In this document: positions 38,420 through 48,965 of the stretch, piece by piece
How positions within the stretch are numbered: the first letter of the stretch is position 1
Layout of the letters: each line of letters opens with the position of its first letter
From: Zoogloea sp.
GTDB lineage: Bacteria; Pseudomonadota; Gammaproteobacteria; Burkholderiales; Rhodocyclaceae
Direction: 5' to 3'
Length of the DNA stretch: 64,000 bases
Assembly (NCBI RefSeq): GCF_023150065.1
Contig: NZ_JAKLLN010000009.1
Span: 91,857 to 155,856, forward strand
Notes under the pieces: model-generated
The model's input: the letters and a program-made list of their open reading frames with translations, nothing else
Databases searched by the model: none
Told to the model about the DNA's origin: nothing
Made by a program: the position numbers and the translations under genes

Positions 38420-38455
38420 ATGTCTCGAACTTGCAGCAGCCAAGACAAGCTTTGA
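38420..38455 (+). other. Possible leader peptide between tRNA-Val and thrS
   Basis: A good ribosome binding site (aagaaggaaaa) precedes ATG TCT CGA ACT TGC AGC AGC CAA GAC AAG CTT TGA (MSRTCSSQDKL). It sits before a terminator-like hairpin and the thrS start, the layout of a leader ORF in attenuation. It holds only one Thr codon, so a classic threonine attenuator is unlikely. It may be chance. Confidence 0.3.
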
Positions 38456-38487
38456 TGAGTCTGCTGTAAGGCGTTTTCCAGAAAAAG

Positions 38488-38518
38488 AAAAAGTGCGGCT
38501 CGTCCGCGCTTTTTTTTT
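38488..38518 (+). terminator. Terminator or attenuator upstream of thrS
   Basis: aaaaagtgcgg-ctcgt-ccgcgcttttttttt: an 11-bp stem (one G-U pair) with a long T-run, 28 bases before thrS. It ends the tRNA-Val transcript or could act as an attenuator for thrS-infC. Confidence 0.82.
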
Positions 38519-38545
38519 GCCCAAAATTTTCCCGAGCGAGTCATC

Positions 38546-40462
38546 ATGCCCAATATCACCTTGCCCGACGGTTCCGTGCGCAGTTTCGAGCAACCCGTGA
38601 CGATCGCCCAGGTCGCCGCGTCCATCGGTGCCGGCCTGGCAAAGGCTGCGCTGGCCGGCAAGGTTGATGGCAAGCTGGTCGATACCTCTTTCCTCATCGA
38701 GCGTGATGTGGCGCTGGCTATCGTGACCGACAAGGATGCTGATGGTCTAGAAGTCATTCGCCACTCGACGGCCCACCTGCTGGCCTATGCGGTGAAGGAG
38801 CTGTTTCCCGAGGCCCAGGTCACCATCGGGCCGGTGATCGAGAACGGCTTTTACTACGACTTCGCATACAAGCGCCCGTTTACGCCCGAAGATCTTGAGA
38901 AGATTGAAGCGCGCATGACCGAACTGGCCAAGCGCGATGTGCCCGTTGAGCGCCGTGTGCTGCCGCGGGACGAGGCCGTGGCCTACTTCAAGTCGATCGG
39001 TGAGCATTACAAGGCGGAGATCATCGCCTCCATCCCCCAGGGGGAGGATGTGTCCCTGTATCGGGAGGGGGATTTCACCGATCTGTGTCGCGGCCCTCAT
39101 GTGCCTTCCACCGGCAAGCTGAAGGTCTTCAAGCTCATGAAGGTGGCGGGCGCCTACTGGCGTGGCGACTCGAAGAACGAGATGCTGCAGCGCATCTACG
39201 GCACGGCCTGGGCCAAAAAGGAAGAGCAGGAAGCCTATCTGCACATGCTGGAGGAAGCCGAGAAGCGCGACCATCGCCGTCTTGGCAAGCAGCTGGGCCT
39301 CTTTCATCTGCAGGAAGAGGCGCCGGGCTTGGTGTTCTGGCATCCCAACGGGTGGACGGTCTGGCAGGCCGTTGAGCAGTACATGCGTGCTGTCTATCGC
39401 GACAACGGCTACCAGGAAGTGCGCTGCCCGCAGATCCTGGATCGTTCCCTGTGGGAGAAATCCGGGCACTGGGAGCACTACAAGGCCAACATGTTCACCA
39501 CTGAGTCGGAAAGTCGCGACTATGCGGTGAAGCCCATGAACTGTCCGGGCCATATCCAGATCTTCAATTCCGATCTGCGCTCCTACCGTGAGTTGCCTCT
39601 GCGCTATGGCGAGTTTGGTGCCTGTCACCGCAATGAACCGTCCGGGGCGCTGCACGGCATCATGCGGGTGCGCGGGTTTACTCAGGACGACGGTCATGTG
39701 TTCTGCACGGAAGATCAGATCGAGGCCGAGGTGACCGCCTTCAATGCCTTGGTGCGCAAGGTGTATGCGGACTTCGGTTTCAGGGATGTGGCGGTCAAGC
39801 TGGCCTTGCGCCCGGATAGCCGGGTGGGGTCGGATGATGTATGGGACAAGGCGGAGGGCGCGCTGCGCGCTGCGCTGCGGGCCAGTGGTCTGGAGTGGAC
39901 CGAGTTGCCCGGTGAAGGCGCCTTCTATGGCCCGAAGATCGAATTCCACATCAAGGATGCGATTGGCCGGTCCTGGCAGTGCGGCACCGTTCAGGTGGAT
40001 TTCTCCATGCCGGCTCGCCTTGGGGCCGAATATGTTGGCGAGGACAACGGCCGCCACACGCCCGTGATGTTGCACCGGGCAATCCTCGGTTCGCTGGAGC
40101 GCTTCATCGGTATCCTGATCGAAAACCACGCCGGTGCATTGCCCCTGTGGCTGGCGCCGGTGCAGGCAGTGGTGCTGAACATCTCTGAAGCGCAGGCGGA
40201 TTACGTCACGGAAGTCGTCAAAACCTTGCGTTCGCGCGGATTCCGGGTCGAGGCCGATTTGCGCAACGAGAAGATTACTTATAAAATACGCGAACATAGC
40301 GTTCGTAAGCTGCCTTATCTGCTGGTTGTCGGCGACAAGGAAAAGGCAGCAAATGTAGTGGCCGTCCGCGCCCGGGGTAATCAAGACCTCGGTCAAATGT
40401 CCCTCGATGAGATTGTCGAGCGTTGGCAAAGCGAAGTGACTTCGTTTGCCGGCACGGCCTGA
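38546..40462 (+). CDS. thrS: Threonyl-tRNA synthetase
   Basis: A 638-residue class II synthetase. The TGS domain covers 1-61 ([14 protein letters not shown]), the editing domain about 62-225 ([20 protein letters not shown]), and the catalytic core has [10 protein letters not shown] with the zinc-ligand cysteine, [35 protein letters not shown] and [21 protein letters not shown]. The C-terminal anticodon-binding domain reads [25 protein letters not shown]. It charges tRNA-Thr and edits Ser-tRNA-Thr. It is followed by infC, as in most proteobacteria. Confidence 0.98.
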   Translation: MPNITLPDGSVRSFEQPVTIAQVAASIGAGLAKAALAGKVDGKLVDTSFLIERDVALAIVTDKDADGLEVIRHSTAHLLAYAVKELFPEAQVTIGPVIENGFYYDFAYKRPFTPEDLEKIEARMTELAKRDVPVERRVLPRDEAVAYFKSIGEHYKAEIIASIPQGEDVSLYREGDFTDLCRGPHVPSTGKLKVFKLMKVAGAYWRGDSKNEMLQRIYGTAWAKKEEQEAYLHMLEEAEKRDHRRLGKQLGLFHLQEEAPGLVFWHPNGWTVWQAVEQYMRAVYRDNGYQEVRCPQILDRSLWEKSGHWEHYKANMFTTESESRDYAVKPMNCPGHIQIFNSDLRSYRELPLRYGEFGACHRNEPSGALHGIMRVRGFTQDDGHVFCTEDQIEAEVTAFNALVRKVYADFGFRDVAVKLALRPDSRVGSDDVWDKAEGALRAALRASGLEWTELPGEGAFYGPKIEFHIKDAIGRSWQCGTVQVDFSMPARLGAEYVGEDNGRHTPVMLHRAILGSLERFIGILIENHAGALPLWLAPVQAVVLNISEAQADYVTEVVKTLRSRGFRVEADLRNEKITYKIREHSVRKLPYLLVVGDKEKAANVVAVRARGNQDLGQMSLDEIVERWQSEVTSFAGTA

Positions 40463-40490
40463 TATTTTTGTTTTCATGGAGAATTGAACC

Positions 40491-41012
40491 ATCGCTCAGG
40501 ATAAGAAGCTGCGCATAAACGGCGAAATCAGTGTGCCGGAAGTGCGCTTGACGGGTGAGGACGGTGAGCAGATCGGCATCGTCACTCTGCGTGCTGCATT
40601 GGAAGCGGCGGAAGAAGCTGGTGTGGATCTCGTCGAGATCGCGCCCATGGCCAAGCCCCCCGTGTGCCGCCTGATGGACTTCGGCAAGTACAAGTACGAA
40701 GAAGCCAAGCGGGCCCACGAAGCCAAGCAGAAGCAGAAGCAGATTCAGGTCAAGGAAGTCAAGCTCCGTCCGGGTACGGACGAGAACGACTACCAGATCA
40801 AGCTGCGCAACCTGATCAAATTCCTGAACGAAGGTGACAAGGCGAAGGTGACCCTCCGTTTTCGTGGTCGTGAAATGGCCCACCAGGAATTCGGCATGCG
40901 CCAGCTGGAGCGCGTCAAGGCCGACCTGGAAGAGATCGGCCAGGTCGAACAGATGCCGAAGATGGAAGGGCGCCAGATGATCATGGTCATCGCGCCGAAG
41001 AAAAAGCATTAA
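40491..41012 (+). CDS. infC: Translation initiation factor IF-3 (non-canonical AUC start)
   Basis: 173 residues that match IF-3 throughout: (M)[20 protein letters not shown], the linker rich in K/Q/A, the C-terminal [17 protein letters not shown] and [10 protein letters not shown], and the end [11 protein letters not shown]. The frame is closed by TGA at 40485, and the next ATG/GTG/TTG in frame is GTG 40533, which would remove conserved residues including RINGEI. The family N-terminus therefore requires initiation at ATC 40491, with the GGAG ribosome binding site 9-10 bases before it. Rare AUU/AUC starts on infC let IF-3 repress its own translation. Confidence 0.95.
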   Translation: MAQDKKLRINGEISVPEVRLTGEDGEQIGIVTLRAALEAAEEAGVDLVEIAPMAKPPVCRLMDFGKYKYEEAKRAHEAKQKQKQIQVKEVKLRPGTDENDYQIKLRNLIKFLNEGDKAKVTLRFRGREMAHQEFGMRQLERVKADLEEIGQVEQMPKMEGRQMIMVIAPKKKH

Positions 41013-41019
41013 GAAAATT

Positions 41020-41064
41020 CCGGCACCGCAAGGTGCCGGGGCACGGCGCGCAGCATAGCGCGCC
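41020..41064 (+). promoter_or_regulatory. Candidate L20 autoregulatory leader between infC and rpmI
   Basis: Two strong hairpins stand in the 133-base infC-rpmI gap: ccggcacc-gcaa-ggtgccgg (41020-41039) and ggcgcgc-agcata-gcgcgcc (41045-41064). Neither has a T-run. In E. coli and other bacteria L20 represses rpmI-rplT by binding a leader RNA here. These structures could serve that role, but no match to a known L20 site was established. Confidence 0.45.
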
Positions 41065-41145
41065 GGAAACAAGTGGTGACGGGTTGTTGAAGCGTTTCCG
41101 GAAGTCGGAAGCCACCCGGGGCCATGTCATAAGCTGGAGTACTTC

Positions 41146-41343
41146 ATGCCCAAGATGAAGACCAAGAGCGGGGCCGCCAAACGGTTCAAGGTCCGCGCTA
41201 GCGGTAGCATCAAGCGTTCGCAGGCGTTCAAGCGCCACATCCTGACCAAGAAGACGACCAAGAGCAAGCGCCAGCTTCGCGGCATGACTGCCGTGCATGC
41301 TGCGGACGAAAAGTCCATCCGCGCCATGATGCCCTACGCCTGA
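41146..41343 (+). CDS. rpmI: 50S ribosomal protein L35
   Basis: A 65-residue, very basic protein with the L35 signature [33 protein letters not shown] and an RxLRGM end. It is part of infC-rpmI-rplT; rplT starts 14 bases after the stop behind a taggag ribosome binding site. Confidence 0.98.
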   Translation: MPKMKTKSGAAKRFKVRASGSIKRSQAFKRHILTKKTTKSKRQLRGMTAVHAADEKSIRAMMPYA

Positions 41344-41357
41344 TTTAGGAGAACGCA

Positions 41358-41717
41358 ATGCCCAGAGTTAAGCGCGGTGTAACCGCACGTGCACGTCACA
41401 AGAAAGTCCTCGACCAAGCCAAGGGTTACCGTGGCCGTCGCAAGAACGTATACCGGATCGCCAAGCAGGCGGTGATGAAGGCGGGGCAATATGCCTACCG
41501 CGACCGTCGTCAACGCAAGCGTCAGTTCCGCGCCCTGTGGATCGCCCGTATCAACGCCGCTGCGCGTGAAGTCGGTCTGACCTACAGCCGCTTCATGAAT
41601 GGCCTGAAGAAGGCTTCCATCGAAGTGGACCGCAAGGTGCTGGCTGATCTGGCCGTTTTCGACAAGCCCGCTTTTGCGGCGCTCGCCGAACAAGCCAAGG
41701 CCCAGCTCGCTGCGTAA
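41358..41717 (+). CDS. rplT: 50S ribosomal protein L20
   Basis: 119 residues: [56 protein letters not shown] and the C-terminal [15 protein letters not shown]20 is needed early in 50S assembly and often represses rpmI-rplT by binding a leader RNA. It is closed by a strong terminator before pheS. Confidence 0.98.
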   Translation: MPRVKRGVTARARHKKVLDQAKGYRGRRKNVYRIAKQAVMKAGQYAYRDRRQRKRQFRALWIARINAAAREVGLTYSRFMNGLKKASIEVDRKVLADLAVFDKPAFAALAEQAKAQLAA

Positions 41718-41731
41718 TCCAACGCAGCACG

Positions 41732-41761
41732 AAAAAAGGAGGCCTGGCCTCCTTTTTTTTG
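41732..41761 (+). terminator. Intrinsic terminator after rplT
   Basis: aaaaaaggagg-cctgg-cctcctttttttt is a strong stem with a T-run, lying 26 bases before pheS. It may set the ratio of ribosomal to pheST transcripts. Confidence 0.92.
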
Positions 41762-41778
41762 TCCTGAACCCGGGATAA

Positions 41779-42819
<1,041 letters not shown>

Positions 42820-42822
42820 GCC

Positions 42823-45201
42823 ATGCAATTCTCAGAACTCTGGTTGCGCAGTTTCGTCAGCCCGGATCTCGATTCGGACGCGCTGGGCCATTTGCTCACC
42901 ATGGCGGGGCTGGAAGTGGAAGAGCAGGACGGCGTGGCCGCCGTGTTCTCCAAGGTTGTCGTCGCGCAGATCGTCGAGGCAGAGAAGCACCCGAATGCCG
43001 ACAAGTTGCGTGTCTGCAAGGTGGACGCCGGGCAGGGCGAGTTGCTGCAGATCGTCTGTGGCGCCCCCAACGCGGCGGTCGGAATCCGGATCCCCTGCGC
43101 CCTCGTCGGCGCCGATCTGGCCGGTTTCGGCATCAAGGCGGCCAAACTGCGTGGCGTGGAATCCTTTGGCATGCTGTGCTCGGCCAAGGAGCTGGGCATC
43201 TCCGAGGAAAGCAGTGGCCTGCTGATCCTGCCGGAAGACGCTCCGATCGGCACCGATCTGCGCGAGTACCTGGCGCTCAATGACACGCTGTTCACCATCA
43301 AGCTCACGCCCAACCGCGCCGATTGCCTCAGCCTGACCGGCATCGCACGGGAAGTTGCCGCGCTGACCGGCAGCCCCCTGAGTCTGCCGGCCTGTGATCC
43401 GGTGGCTGCGACCCATGACGCGACCCGGGCCATCGTGCTCGATGCACCGGAAGCCTGCCCGCGCTATTGCGGTCGGATCGTCCGGGGTGTGGACGCCAGG
43501 GCGGCGACGCCGGAATGGATGAAGCAGCGCCTCGCGCGCAGCGGCATCCGCTCCATCAGCGCCCTGGTGGATGTGACCAACTACGTCATGCTGGAGCTGG
43601 GGCAGCCCCTCCACGCCTTTGACGAGGCCAAACTGAACGGCGCCATCCATGTCCGCTTTCCGGCGGCGGGCGAGCAGGTTCTGCTCCTCAATGGCCAGAC
43701 TGTGACACCGGCAGCCGACACCCTCCTGATCGCTGATGAGTCCCGCGCCCTCGCCATGGCGGGTGTGATGGGCGGTGAAGACAGCGGGATCACCCTCGAC
43801 ACCACAGACCTGTTCCTGGAGAGCGCCTTCTTCGCACCCGATGCGATTGCCGGACGCGCCCGGGCCCATGGTTTCTCCTCCGACGCCTCCTACCGCTTCG
43901 AGCGCGGGGTGGACTTCGCCCTGGCTGGTCAGGCCATCGAGCGTGCCACGCGCCTGATCCTCGACATCTGCGGCGGCCAGCCTGGCCCTGTTGTGGAGTC
44001 CGTGGAGCCAGCCAAGCTGCCGGCCCGCGCACCGATCCGCCTGCGTGCGGCCCGTGTGCGTCGTGTGCTCGGGATTGCGCTGAGCGCTGATGCCGTGGCC
44101 GAGATGTTCGTGCGCCTCAACCTGGACGTGGTCAGGGATGGTGAAGACTTCGTCGTCACGCCGCCCTCTTATCGTTTCGACCTGGAGATTGAGGAAGATC
44201 TCATCGAAGAGATCGCCCGTCTCCATGGCTACGACAACATCCCGGTGCTGGCGCCGCGGGGGCCGATCAGCATGCTGCCCCGACCGGAAGCCCGGCGGGA
44301 CGCCATGTTCGTCCGCCGTCTGGTTGCCGGTCGTGAATTCCAGGAGGTCATCAACTTCGCCTTCGTCGAGGAAGCCTGGGAAAAGGACTTTGCCGGCAAC
44401 ACCGACCCGGTGCGCCTGGCCAACCCGATTGCCAGTCAGATGAGCGTGATGCGTTCGACGCTGATCGGTGGTCTCGTCGCCAACCTGGCCGCCAACCGCA
44501 AGCGTCAGACCAACCGGGTGCGTGTCTTCGAGATTGGGCGCTGTTTCACTCGCAGCGTCTCGGGGCAGCCCGTCGATGGTTTCCATCAGCCGATCCGCCT
44601 GGCCGCCCTGGCCGGTGGTCTGGCCCGCCCCGAGCAGTGGGGTGAGGCTGGCCGGAATGTGGATTTCTTCGATCTGAAGGCCGATCTCGAGGCGCTGCTG
44701 TTCCCGCGGGTTGCCGAGTTCGAGCGGGTGGTGCATCCGGCGCTGCACCCGGGGCGTTCCGCCCGGGTCATCCTCGACGGCAAGTGCATCGGCTTCATCG
44801 GTGAGCTGCATCCGGTCTGGGTGCAGCGTTATGAGCTTGGCAATGCGCCGGTGGTCTTCGAGATTGAACTCGACGCCCTGCTGGAGACCGTAACGCCGGC
44901 TTACCGGGAGGTGTCCCGCTTCCCCGCGGTGACCCGTGATCTGGCTCTCGTGGTGGATCAGGATGCAGCGGCGGCACAGCTCCTGAAGGGCCTGCAGAGT
45001 GTGGCTCCAGGCATTGTTCAGCGCATCGAGCTGTTCGATCAGTATCAGGGCAAGGGTATCGAGCAAAACCGGAAAAGCCTTGCTTTCCGCGTAGTTATGC
45101 AAGAAACTCAGAAAACTCTGGAGGATGCCGAAGTGGATGCCGTGATGACTGCCCTGACCCGCCACGCCGAAGAAAATCTCGGCGCGAAGTTGAGGGCCTG
45201 A
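42823..45201 (+). CDS. pheT: Phenylalanyl-tRNA synthetase beta subunit
   Basis: 792 residues with the PheT domain order: OB-fold tRNA-binding domain (about 39-150, [21 protein letters not shown]), B3/B4 editing domain (about 205-380), B5 domain (about 400-475), catalytic-like domain, and a C-terminal anticodon-binding FDX-ACB domain ([13 protein letters not shown], about 705-790). The editing domain removes Tyr-tRNA-Phe. ihfA follows 4 bases after the stop. Confidence 0.98.
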   Translation: MQFSELWLRSFVSPDLDSDALGHLLTMAGLEVEEQDGVAAVFSKVVVAQIVEAEKHPNADKLRVCKVDAGQGELLQIVCGAPNAAVGIRIPCALVGADLAGFGIKAAKLRGVESFGMLCSAKELGISEESSGLLILPEDAPIGTDLREYLALNDTLFTIKLTPNRADCLSLTGIAREVAALTGSPLSLPACDPVAATHDATRAIVLDAPEACPRYCGRIVRGVDARAATPEWMKQRLARSGIRSISALVDVTNYVMLELGQPLHAFDEAKLNGAIHVRFPAAGEQVLLLNGQTVTPAADTLLIADESRALAMAGVMGGEDSGITLDTTDLFLESAFFAPDAIAGRARAHGFSSDASYRFERGVDFALAGQAIERATRLILDICGGQPGPVVESVEPAKLPARAPIRLRAARVRRVLGIALSADAVAEMFVRLNLDVVRDGEDFVVTPPSYRFDLEIEEDLIEEIARLHGYDNIPVLAPRGPISMLPRPEARRDAMFVRRLVAGREFQEVINFAFVEEAWEKDFAGNTDPVRLANPIASQMSVMRSTLIGGLVANLAANRKRQTNRVRVFEIGRCFTRSVSGQPVDGFHQPIRLAALAGGLARPEQWGEAGRNVDFFDLKADLEALLFPRVAEFERVVHPALHPGRSARVILDGKCIGFIGELHPVWVQRYELGNAPVVFEIELDALLETVTPAYREVSRFPAVTRDLALVVDQDAAAAQLLKGLQSVAPGIVQRIELFDQYQGKGIEQNRKSLAFRVVMQETQKTLEDAEVDAVMTALTRHAEENLGAKLRA

Positions 45202-45205
45202 TCAC

Positions 45206-45511
45206 ATGAGCATGACTTTGACGAAGGCGGAGCTCGCCGACATGCTCTTTGAGCAGGTCGGCCTCAACAAGCGTGAAGCCAAGGACATGGTGGAGTGTTT
45301 TTTTGAGGAAATCCGCATGGCTCTTGAACGGGGCGACTGCGTCAAGCTGTCTGGCTTCGGCAATTTCCAGCTGCGTGAGAAACCCCAGCGTCCCGGTCGC
45401 AACCCCAAGACCGGTGAGGAAATTCCAATTACTGCCCGGCGTGTGGTGACTTTCCACGCCAGCCAGAAGCTCAAGGCCAATGTGGAGCAACTGAGCGATG
45501 TCGCAAAGTGA
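45206..45511 (+). CDS. ihfA: Integration host factor subunit alpha
   Basis: A 101-residue HU/IHF protein: [26 protein letters not shown], the [28 protein letters not shown] beta-arm and [12 protein letters not shown]. It partners IhfB (33117-33401). The pheST-ihfA order is conserved. The last 14 bases overlap the MerR-type gene. A second in-frame ATG lies 6 bases into the gene. Confidence 0.97.
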   Translation: MSMTLTKAELADMLFEQVGLNKREAKDMVECFFEEIRMALERGDCVKLSGFGNFQLREKPQRPGRNPKTGEEIPITARRVVTFHASQKLKANVEQLSDVAK

Positions 45512-45875
45512 CCTTCCGGCGGCAGCCGACCTGCCGCCGATCCCCCTCAAACGGTATTTCACCATCGGTGAAGTAAGTGAATTGTGTGGGGTCAAACCCC
45601 ACGTGCTGCGCTATTGGGAGCAGGAGTTCACCCAGCTGCGGCCGGTCAAGCGGGGAGGGAACCGACGCTACTACCAGCACCATGAGGTGCTGTTGATCCG
45701 TCGTATCCGCGAGTTGCTGTATCAGGACGGTTTCACCATTTCCGGCGCACGCAATCGGCTCGACGAGATGGCTTCCCGCAAGCGCGAGGATGCGGAAGAG
45801 TCGGTGGGCCTGCGTGAGCAGCTCGCATCCATCCGGGCCGAGATCAAGTCTCTGCTTAACGAGCTGCAAAGCTGA
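45498..45875 (+). CDS. MerR-family transcriptional regulator
   Basis: 125 residues. An N-terminal winged helix-turn-helix of the MerR type (about 20-88) reads [41 protein letters not shown] short dimerisation helix follows. There is no effector-binding cysteine set, so the inducer is unknown. This small MerR-type gene is a usual downstream partner of ihfA in betaproteobacteria. It overlaps ihfA by 14 bases. Confidence 0.9.
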   Translation: MSQSDLPAAADLPPIPLKRYFTIGEVSELCGVKPHVLRYWEQEFTQLRPVKRGGNRRYYQHHEVLLIRRIRELLYQDGFTISGARNRLDEMASRKREDAEESVGLREQLASIRAEIKSLLNELQS

Positions 45876-45911
45876 ACAGTGCAGCCCGGCGGGCTGTACT
45901 TTCCCCAATCC

Positions 45912-45942
45912 GGGGCGACGCTGGTCTGGCGCCGCCCCTTTT
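45912..45942 (+). terminator. Intrinsic terminator after the MerR-type gene
   Basis: ggggcgacgc-tggtctg-gcgccgcccc (one A/C mismatch) is followed by TTTTCTTC. It ends the pheST-ihfA transcription unit 17 bases before the next start. Confidence 0.78.
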
Positions 45943-45958
45943 CTTCGAGCCCTTTCCC

Positions 45959-46711
45959 ATGACCTATTGTGTGAGCATGCTGCTTGATGCCGGTATGGTG
46001 TTCCTGTCGGACTCCCGTACCAATGCCGGTGTCGACCATATCAACACCTTCCGTAAGATGAGCATCTTCCAGCGCCCGGGAGAGCGTGTGCTGGTGTTGA
46101 TGAGCTCCGGCAACCTGGCGATCACCCAGCAACTCGTATCGATGCTGCGGGAGGCCATGGCGGCCCAGGATGGGCGGGAAAGCCTGTGGTCGGTACCCAA
46201 CATGTTCGAGGCGGCCCGCCACGTGGGGGAGACTCTGCGGGAGGTGTTCCGCCGGGATGCGGAGGCGCTGCAGAATTTCGGCATCGATTTCACCGCCGCG
46301 CTGATTCTCGGAGGTCAGATCGGCAAGGAGCAGTCTCGCCTGTTCCATATTTACGCTGCCGGCAATTTCATCGAGGCCACGCCCGATACGCCGTACTTTC
46401 AGATCGGCGAGTCGAAGTATGGCAAGCCGATCATCGACCGGGTGGTGAAGCGTCATACCAGCCTGGATGAGGCGGCCAAGTTGGCCCTGATCTCCATGGA
46501 CTCGACCATCCGTTCCAATCTGTCGGTGGGCGTACCCCTGGATCTGGCCATCATCAAGACCAATGAGCTGCAGATCTCGTCGCACCTCAGCATTGATGCC
46601 AAGAACGAATACTTCGCGATGATCCGCAATCGCTGGAGCGAGGCCCTGGGCCACGCTTTCGACGAGCTGCCCAATCCGGACTGGTTGGGCAGGGGCGACG
46701 AGCTGCCCTGA
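45959..46711 (+). CDS. Anbu-type proteasome-like protease subunit
   Basis: A 250-residue Ntn-hydrolase. The start MTYCVSMLLDAGMVFLSDSRTNAGVDHI matches Anbu (ancestral beta subunit, COG3484). After Met removal Thr2 would be the nucleophile, with Asp and Lys-type partners in SDSRTN and FRKMS. A GNLAITQQLV loop and the ALILGGQ strand belong to the same fold. Anbu proteins assemble into open rings or helices, and their substrates are not settled. The gene usually sits with transglutaminase-like, alpha-E and ATP-grasp genes, and none of those is nearby here. Confidence 0.87.
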   Translation: MTYCVSMLLDAGMVFLSDSRTNAGVDHINTFRKMSIFQRPGERVLVLMSSGNLAITQQLVSMLREAMAAQDGRESLWSVPNMFEAARHVGETLREVFRRDAEALQNFGIDFTAALILGGQIGKEQSRLFHIYAAGNFIEATPDTPYFQIGESKYGKPIIDRVVKRHTSLDEAAKLALISMDSTIRSNLSVGVPLDLAIIKTNELQISSHLSIDAKNEYFAMIRNRWSEALGHAFDELPNPDWLGRGDELP

Positions 46712-46716
46712 GCCTG

Positions 46717-46734
46717 AAGGCCCGGCGGGGCCTT
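46717..46734. terminator. Hairpin between convergent anbu and rsgA
   Basis: aaggccc-ggcg-gggcctt is a 7-bp perfect stem in the short gap between two convergent stops. It lacks a T-run on either side but may act bidirectionally. Confidence 0.45.
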
Positions 46735-47626
46735 ACCAGCCCTGGGCCTGCCGTCGTCCCTGCTCGCATTCGGCGCGAAACTGCAGGAACTGGCGCAGGC
46801 GCTTCATTTCGATCTCGCCACGCTCGGCGGCTTCCCGCAGGGCGCAGCCGGGTTCCGAGTCGTGCCGGCAGTCGCGGAAACGACACTGGCCGGCGTAGGG
46901 GCGAAATTCCCGGAAGCTCGCTTCCAGATCCTCTCCATCCAGGTGCACCAGCCCGAAGGTCTGCATGCCCGGGCTGTCGATGATGCCGCCGCCCTCCGGC
47001 AGGGGGTAGAGTCGGGCGAAGGTCGTGGTGTGCTTGCCGGTGTCCAGCACCTCGGAAATCTCGCGGGTCTCGGCCCGCGCCTCCGGAATCAGCGCGTTGG
47101 TCAGCGTCGATTTCCCCATCCCTGATTGCCCGACGAGCAGGCTGGTTTCGCCGATCAGGCGTGCCCGCAGGGTGTCCACATTATCCAGGGCTGACATTTC
47201 GAGCACCGGGTAGCCGAGGGCCGCAAAGGCTGCGAGGCGGCTGCGGGCATCGGCCAGGCCGGCCACGATGTCGGTCTTGTTCAACACGATCAGCACCTTG
47301 AGCTTCTGATCCTCGGCCGCACACAGACAGCGGGAGATGAACTCGTCGCTGAAGCTCGGTTCGGTGGCCACCACCATCACCACCTGGGTGGCGTTGGCGG
47401 CGATCAGCTTCTGGCGCCAAGCATCGGAGCGGTATAGCAGGCTGCTGCGTTCCACCAGCTTGTCGATGACGCCCTGGCCGGGGCCGGTAGGCGCGATCTG
47501 CACCCGGTCGCCGCAGGCAAACAGGCTTTTCTTGCCACGGGGGACGCACAGCAGGATCTCGCCGGCGTCGCTGCGGACTTCATACTGCCGGCCAAAGGCG
47601 GCGATCAGGGTACCGAAGGTCTTCAC
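46733..47626 (-). CDS. rsgA: Ribosome small-subunit biogenesis GTPase RsgA
   Basis: 297 residues. An N-terminal OB fold is followed by a circularly permuted GTPase domain (NKTD first, then the P-loop GQSGMGKSTLTNAL, then DSPGM) and a C-terminal zinc knuckle (CRFRDCRHDSEPGC). RsgA helps late 30S maturation. I chose GTG 47626, whose GTGA overlaps the M48 protease stop by 4 bases. An apparent longer frame upstream is shadow of that gene. Confidence 0.96.
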   Translation of the reverse strand: MKTFGTLIAAFGRQYEVRSDAGEILLCVPRGKKSLFACGDRVQIAPTGPGQGVIDKLVERSSLLYRSDAWRQKLIAANATQVVMVVATEPSFSDEFISRCLCAAEDQKLKVLIVLNKTDIVAGLADARSRLAAFAALGYPVLEMSALDNVDTLRARLIGETSLLVGQSGMGKSTLTNALIPEARAETREISEVLDTGKHTTTFARLYPLPEGGGIIDSPGMQTFGLVHLDGEDLEASFREFRPYAGQCRFRDCRHDSEPGCALREAAERGEIEMKRLRQFLQFRAECEQGRRQAQGW

Positions 47627-48876
47627 TGGCGGGCCGCCTGCAGTCGGGCGATGCGGATCGCCGCCGGGGGATGGGAGTCGTAGACGCTGGAGTAGAGCGG
47701 GTCGGGGGTGAGGGTGGAGGCGTTGTCCCGGTACAGCTTGACCAGGGCGTTGACCAGCTCGGTGGCCGGTGCCTGGCTGGCGGCATAGGCATCCGCCTGG
47801 AATTCGTGCTTGCGCGACCACATGCTCATCAGGGGAGTCAGGGGGAAAGTGAACACCGGTAACACCAGGGCGAACAGCACCAGCGTGGGTGCCGTGCCGG
47901 TGGCCTGCATGCCCAGCCCTTCAAAAAACCATGGCTGGCTGGACAGATGCCCCAGCAGGGCAAAGAAGGCCAGGCTGCCGGCGCCGATCACGGCCAGGCG
48001 TTTCCAGAGATGGTGATGGTGGTAGTGGCCCAGTTCATGGGCCAGCACGGCCTCGACTTCGGTGGGGGCCAGCTTGTCGAGCAGGGTGTCAAAAAACACG
48101 ATGCGCTTGGCGGCGCCAAAACCGGTGAAGTAGGCGTTGCCGTGGGCGGAACGTTTCGAGCCATCCATTACGAACAGACCCGACAGTCGAAAGCCGCAGC
48201 GGGTCATCAGGCCTTCGATGCGGGCCTTGAGGGGGCCGTCCTCGAGGGGTTTGAACTTGTTGAACAGCGGGGCGATGAAGGTCGGATAGACCAGCAGCAC
48301 CAGCAGGTTAAAGGTCAGCCAGAAGGCCCACACATACAGCCACCAGCGTTCTCCCATGGCGCCCATCAGCCACAGCACGAAAGCGATCAGCGGCAGGCCG
48401 ATGAGGGCGGCCAGGGCGATACCTTTCAGGGTGTCGGCGATGAACAGGCCCGGCGTCAGGCGGTTGAAGCCGAAGCGGGCTTCCAGGTTGAAGCTGCGGT
48501 AGAGGCCGAGGGGGAGATCCACGAGCCACGAAACACTGGCCACCAGGGCGATGAAAGCCACCCCCTGGGCCAGGCTGCCGGTATCGAGGAAGCGGCTCGC
48601 CAGTTCATGGAGGGCCTGCAGGCCACCGCCCAGGGTCAGGATCAGCAACAGGCAGGCCGAGATGAACAGGTCGATCATGCCCAGCCGCACCCGTGCCACG
48701 GTGTAGTCGGCGGCCTTCTGGTGGGCATCGAGGGAGATGTTGTCGGCAAAGGCGGCGGGTACGGCACCCCGGTGGTGGCGTACGTGCAGCATCTGGCGCA
48801 TGGCCAGCCAGAAGCGGACCATCAGGCCGGCAAACAGGGCGAGCAGGAAAACGGCGGAGAGTTGGCTGGAGGTCAT
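47623..48876 (-). CDS. M48 family metallopeptidase (Ste24/CAAX-protease-like)
   Basis: 417 residues with several transmembrane helices in the first 280 residues and the zinc motif HELGH in VLAHELGHYHHHHLWKR. A glutamate-bearing EFQADAYAASQ third-ligand segment follows. This is the Ste24-like layout of membrane proteases acting on membrane or exported proteins. The start MTSSQLS at 48876 is preferred to an Arg-rich upstream extension. It is translationally coupled to rsgA and divergent from orn. Confidence 0.9.
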   Translation of the reverse strand: MTSSQLSAVFLLALFAGLMVRFWLAMRQMLHVRHHRGAVPAAFADNISLDAHQKAADYTVARVRLGMIDLFISACLLLILTLGGGLQALHELASRFLDTGSLAQGVAFIALVASVSWLVDLPLGLYRSFNLEARFGFNRLTPGLFIADTLKGIALAALIGLPLIAFVLWLMGAMGERWWLYVWAFWLTFNLLVLLVYPTFIAPLFNKFKPLEDGPLKARIEGLMTRCGFRLSGLFVMDGSKRSAHGNAYFTGFGAAKRIVFFDTLLDKLAPTEVEAVLAHELGHYHHHHLWKRLAVIGAGSLAFFALLGHLSSQPWFFEGLGMQATGTAPTLVLFALVLPVFTFPLTPLMSMWSRKHEFQADAYAASQAPATELVNALVKLYRDNASTLTPDPLYSSVYDSHPPAAIRIARLQAARQ

Positions 48877-48965
48877 CGGCGAGGGGCAGGGCAGGGGTGG
48901 CTTGAGCCGGGCACGGCGCCGGGCATGGGCGTAGAATCGCGCCTTTACCAAAAAGCGGACCGATT

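Noticed and set aside
42832..45165. 777-codon open frame antisense to pheT
   Set aside because: Same artefact: no domain, no ribosome binding site, and the sense gene is unequivocal.
47629..47821. 65-residue N-terminal extension of rsgA
   Set aside because: It is the opposite-frame shadow of the M48 protease gene (Arg/Pro/Gly-rich). GTG 47626 gives the right RsgA length and overlaps that gene's stop.
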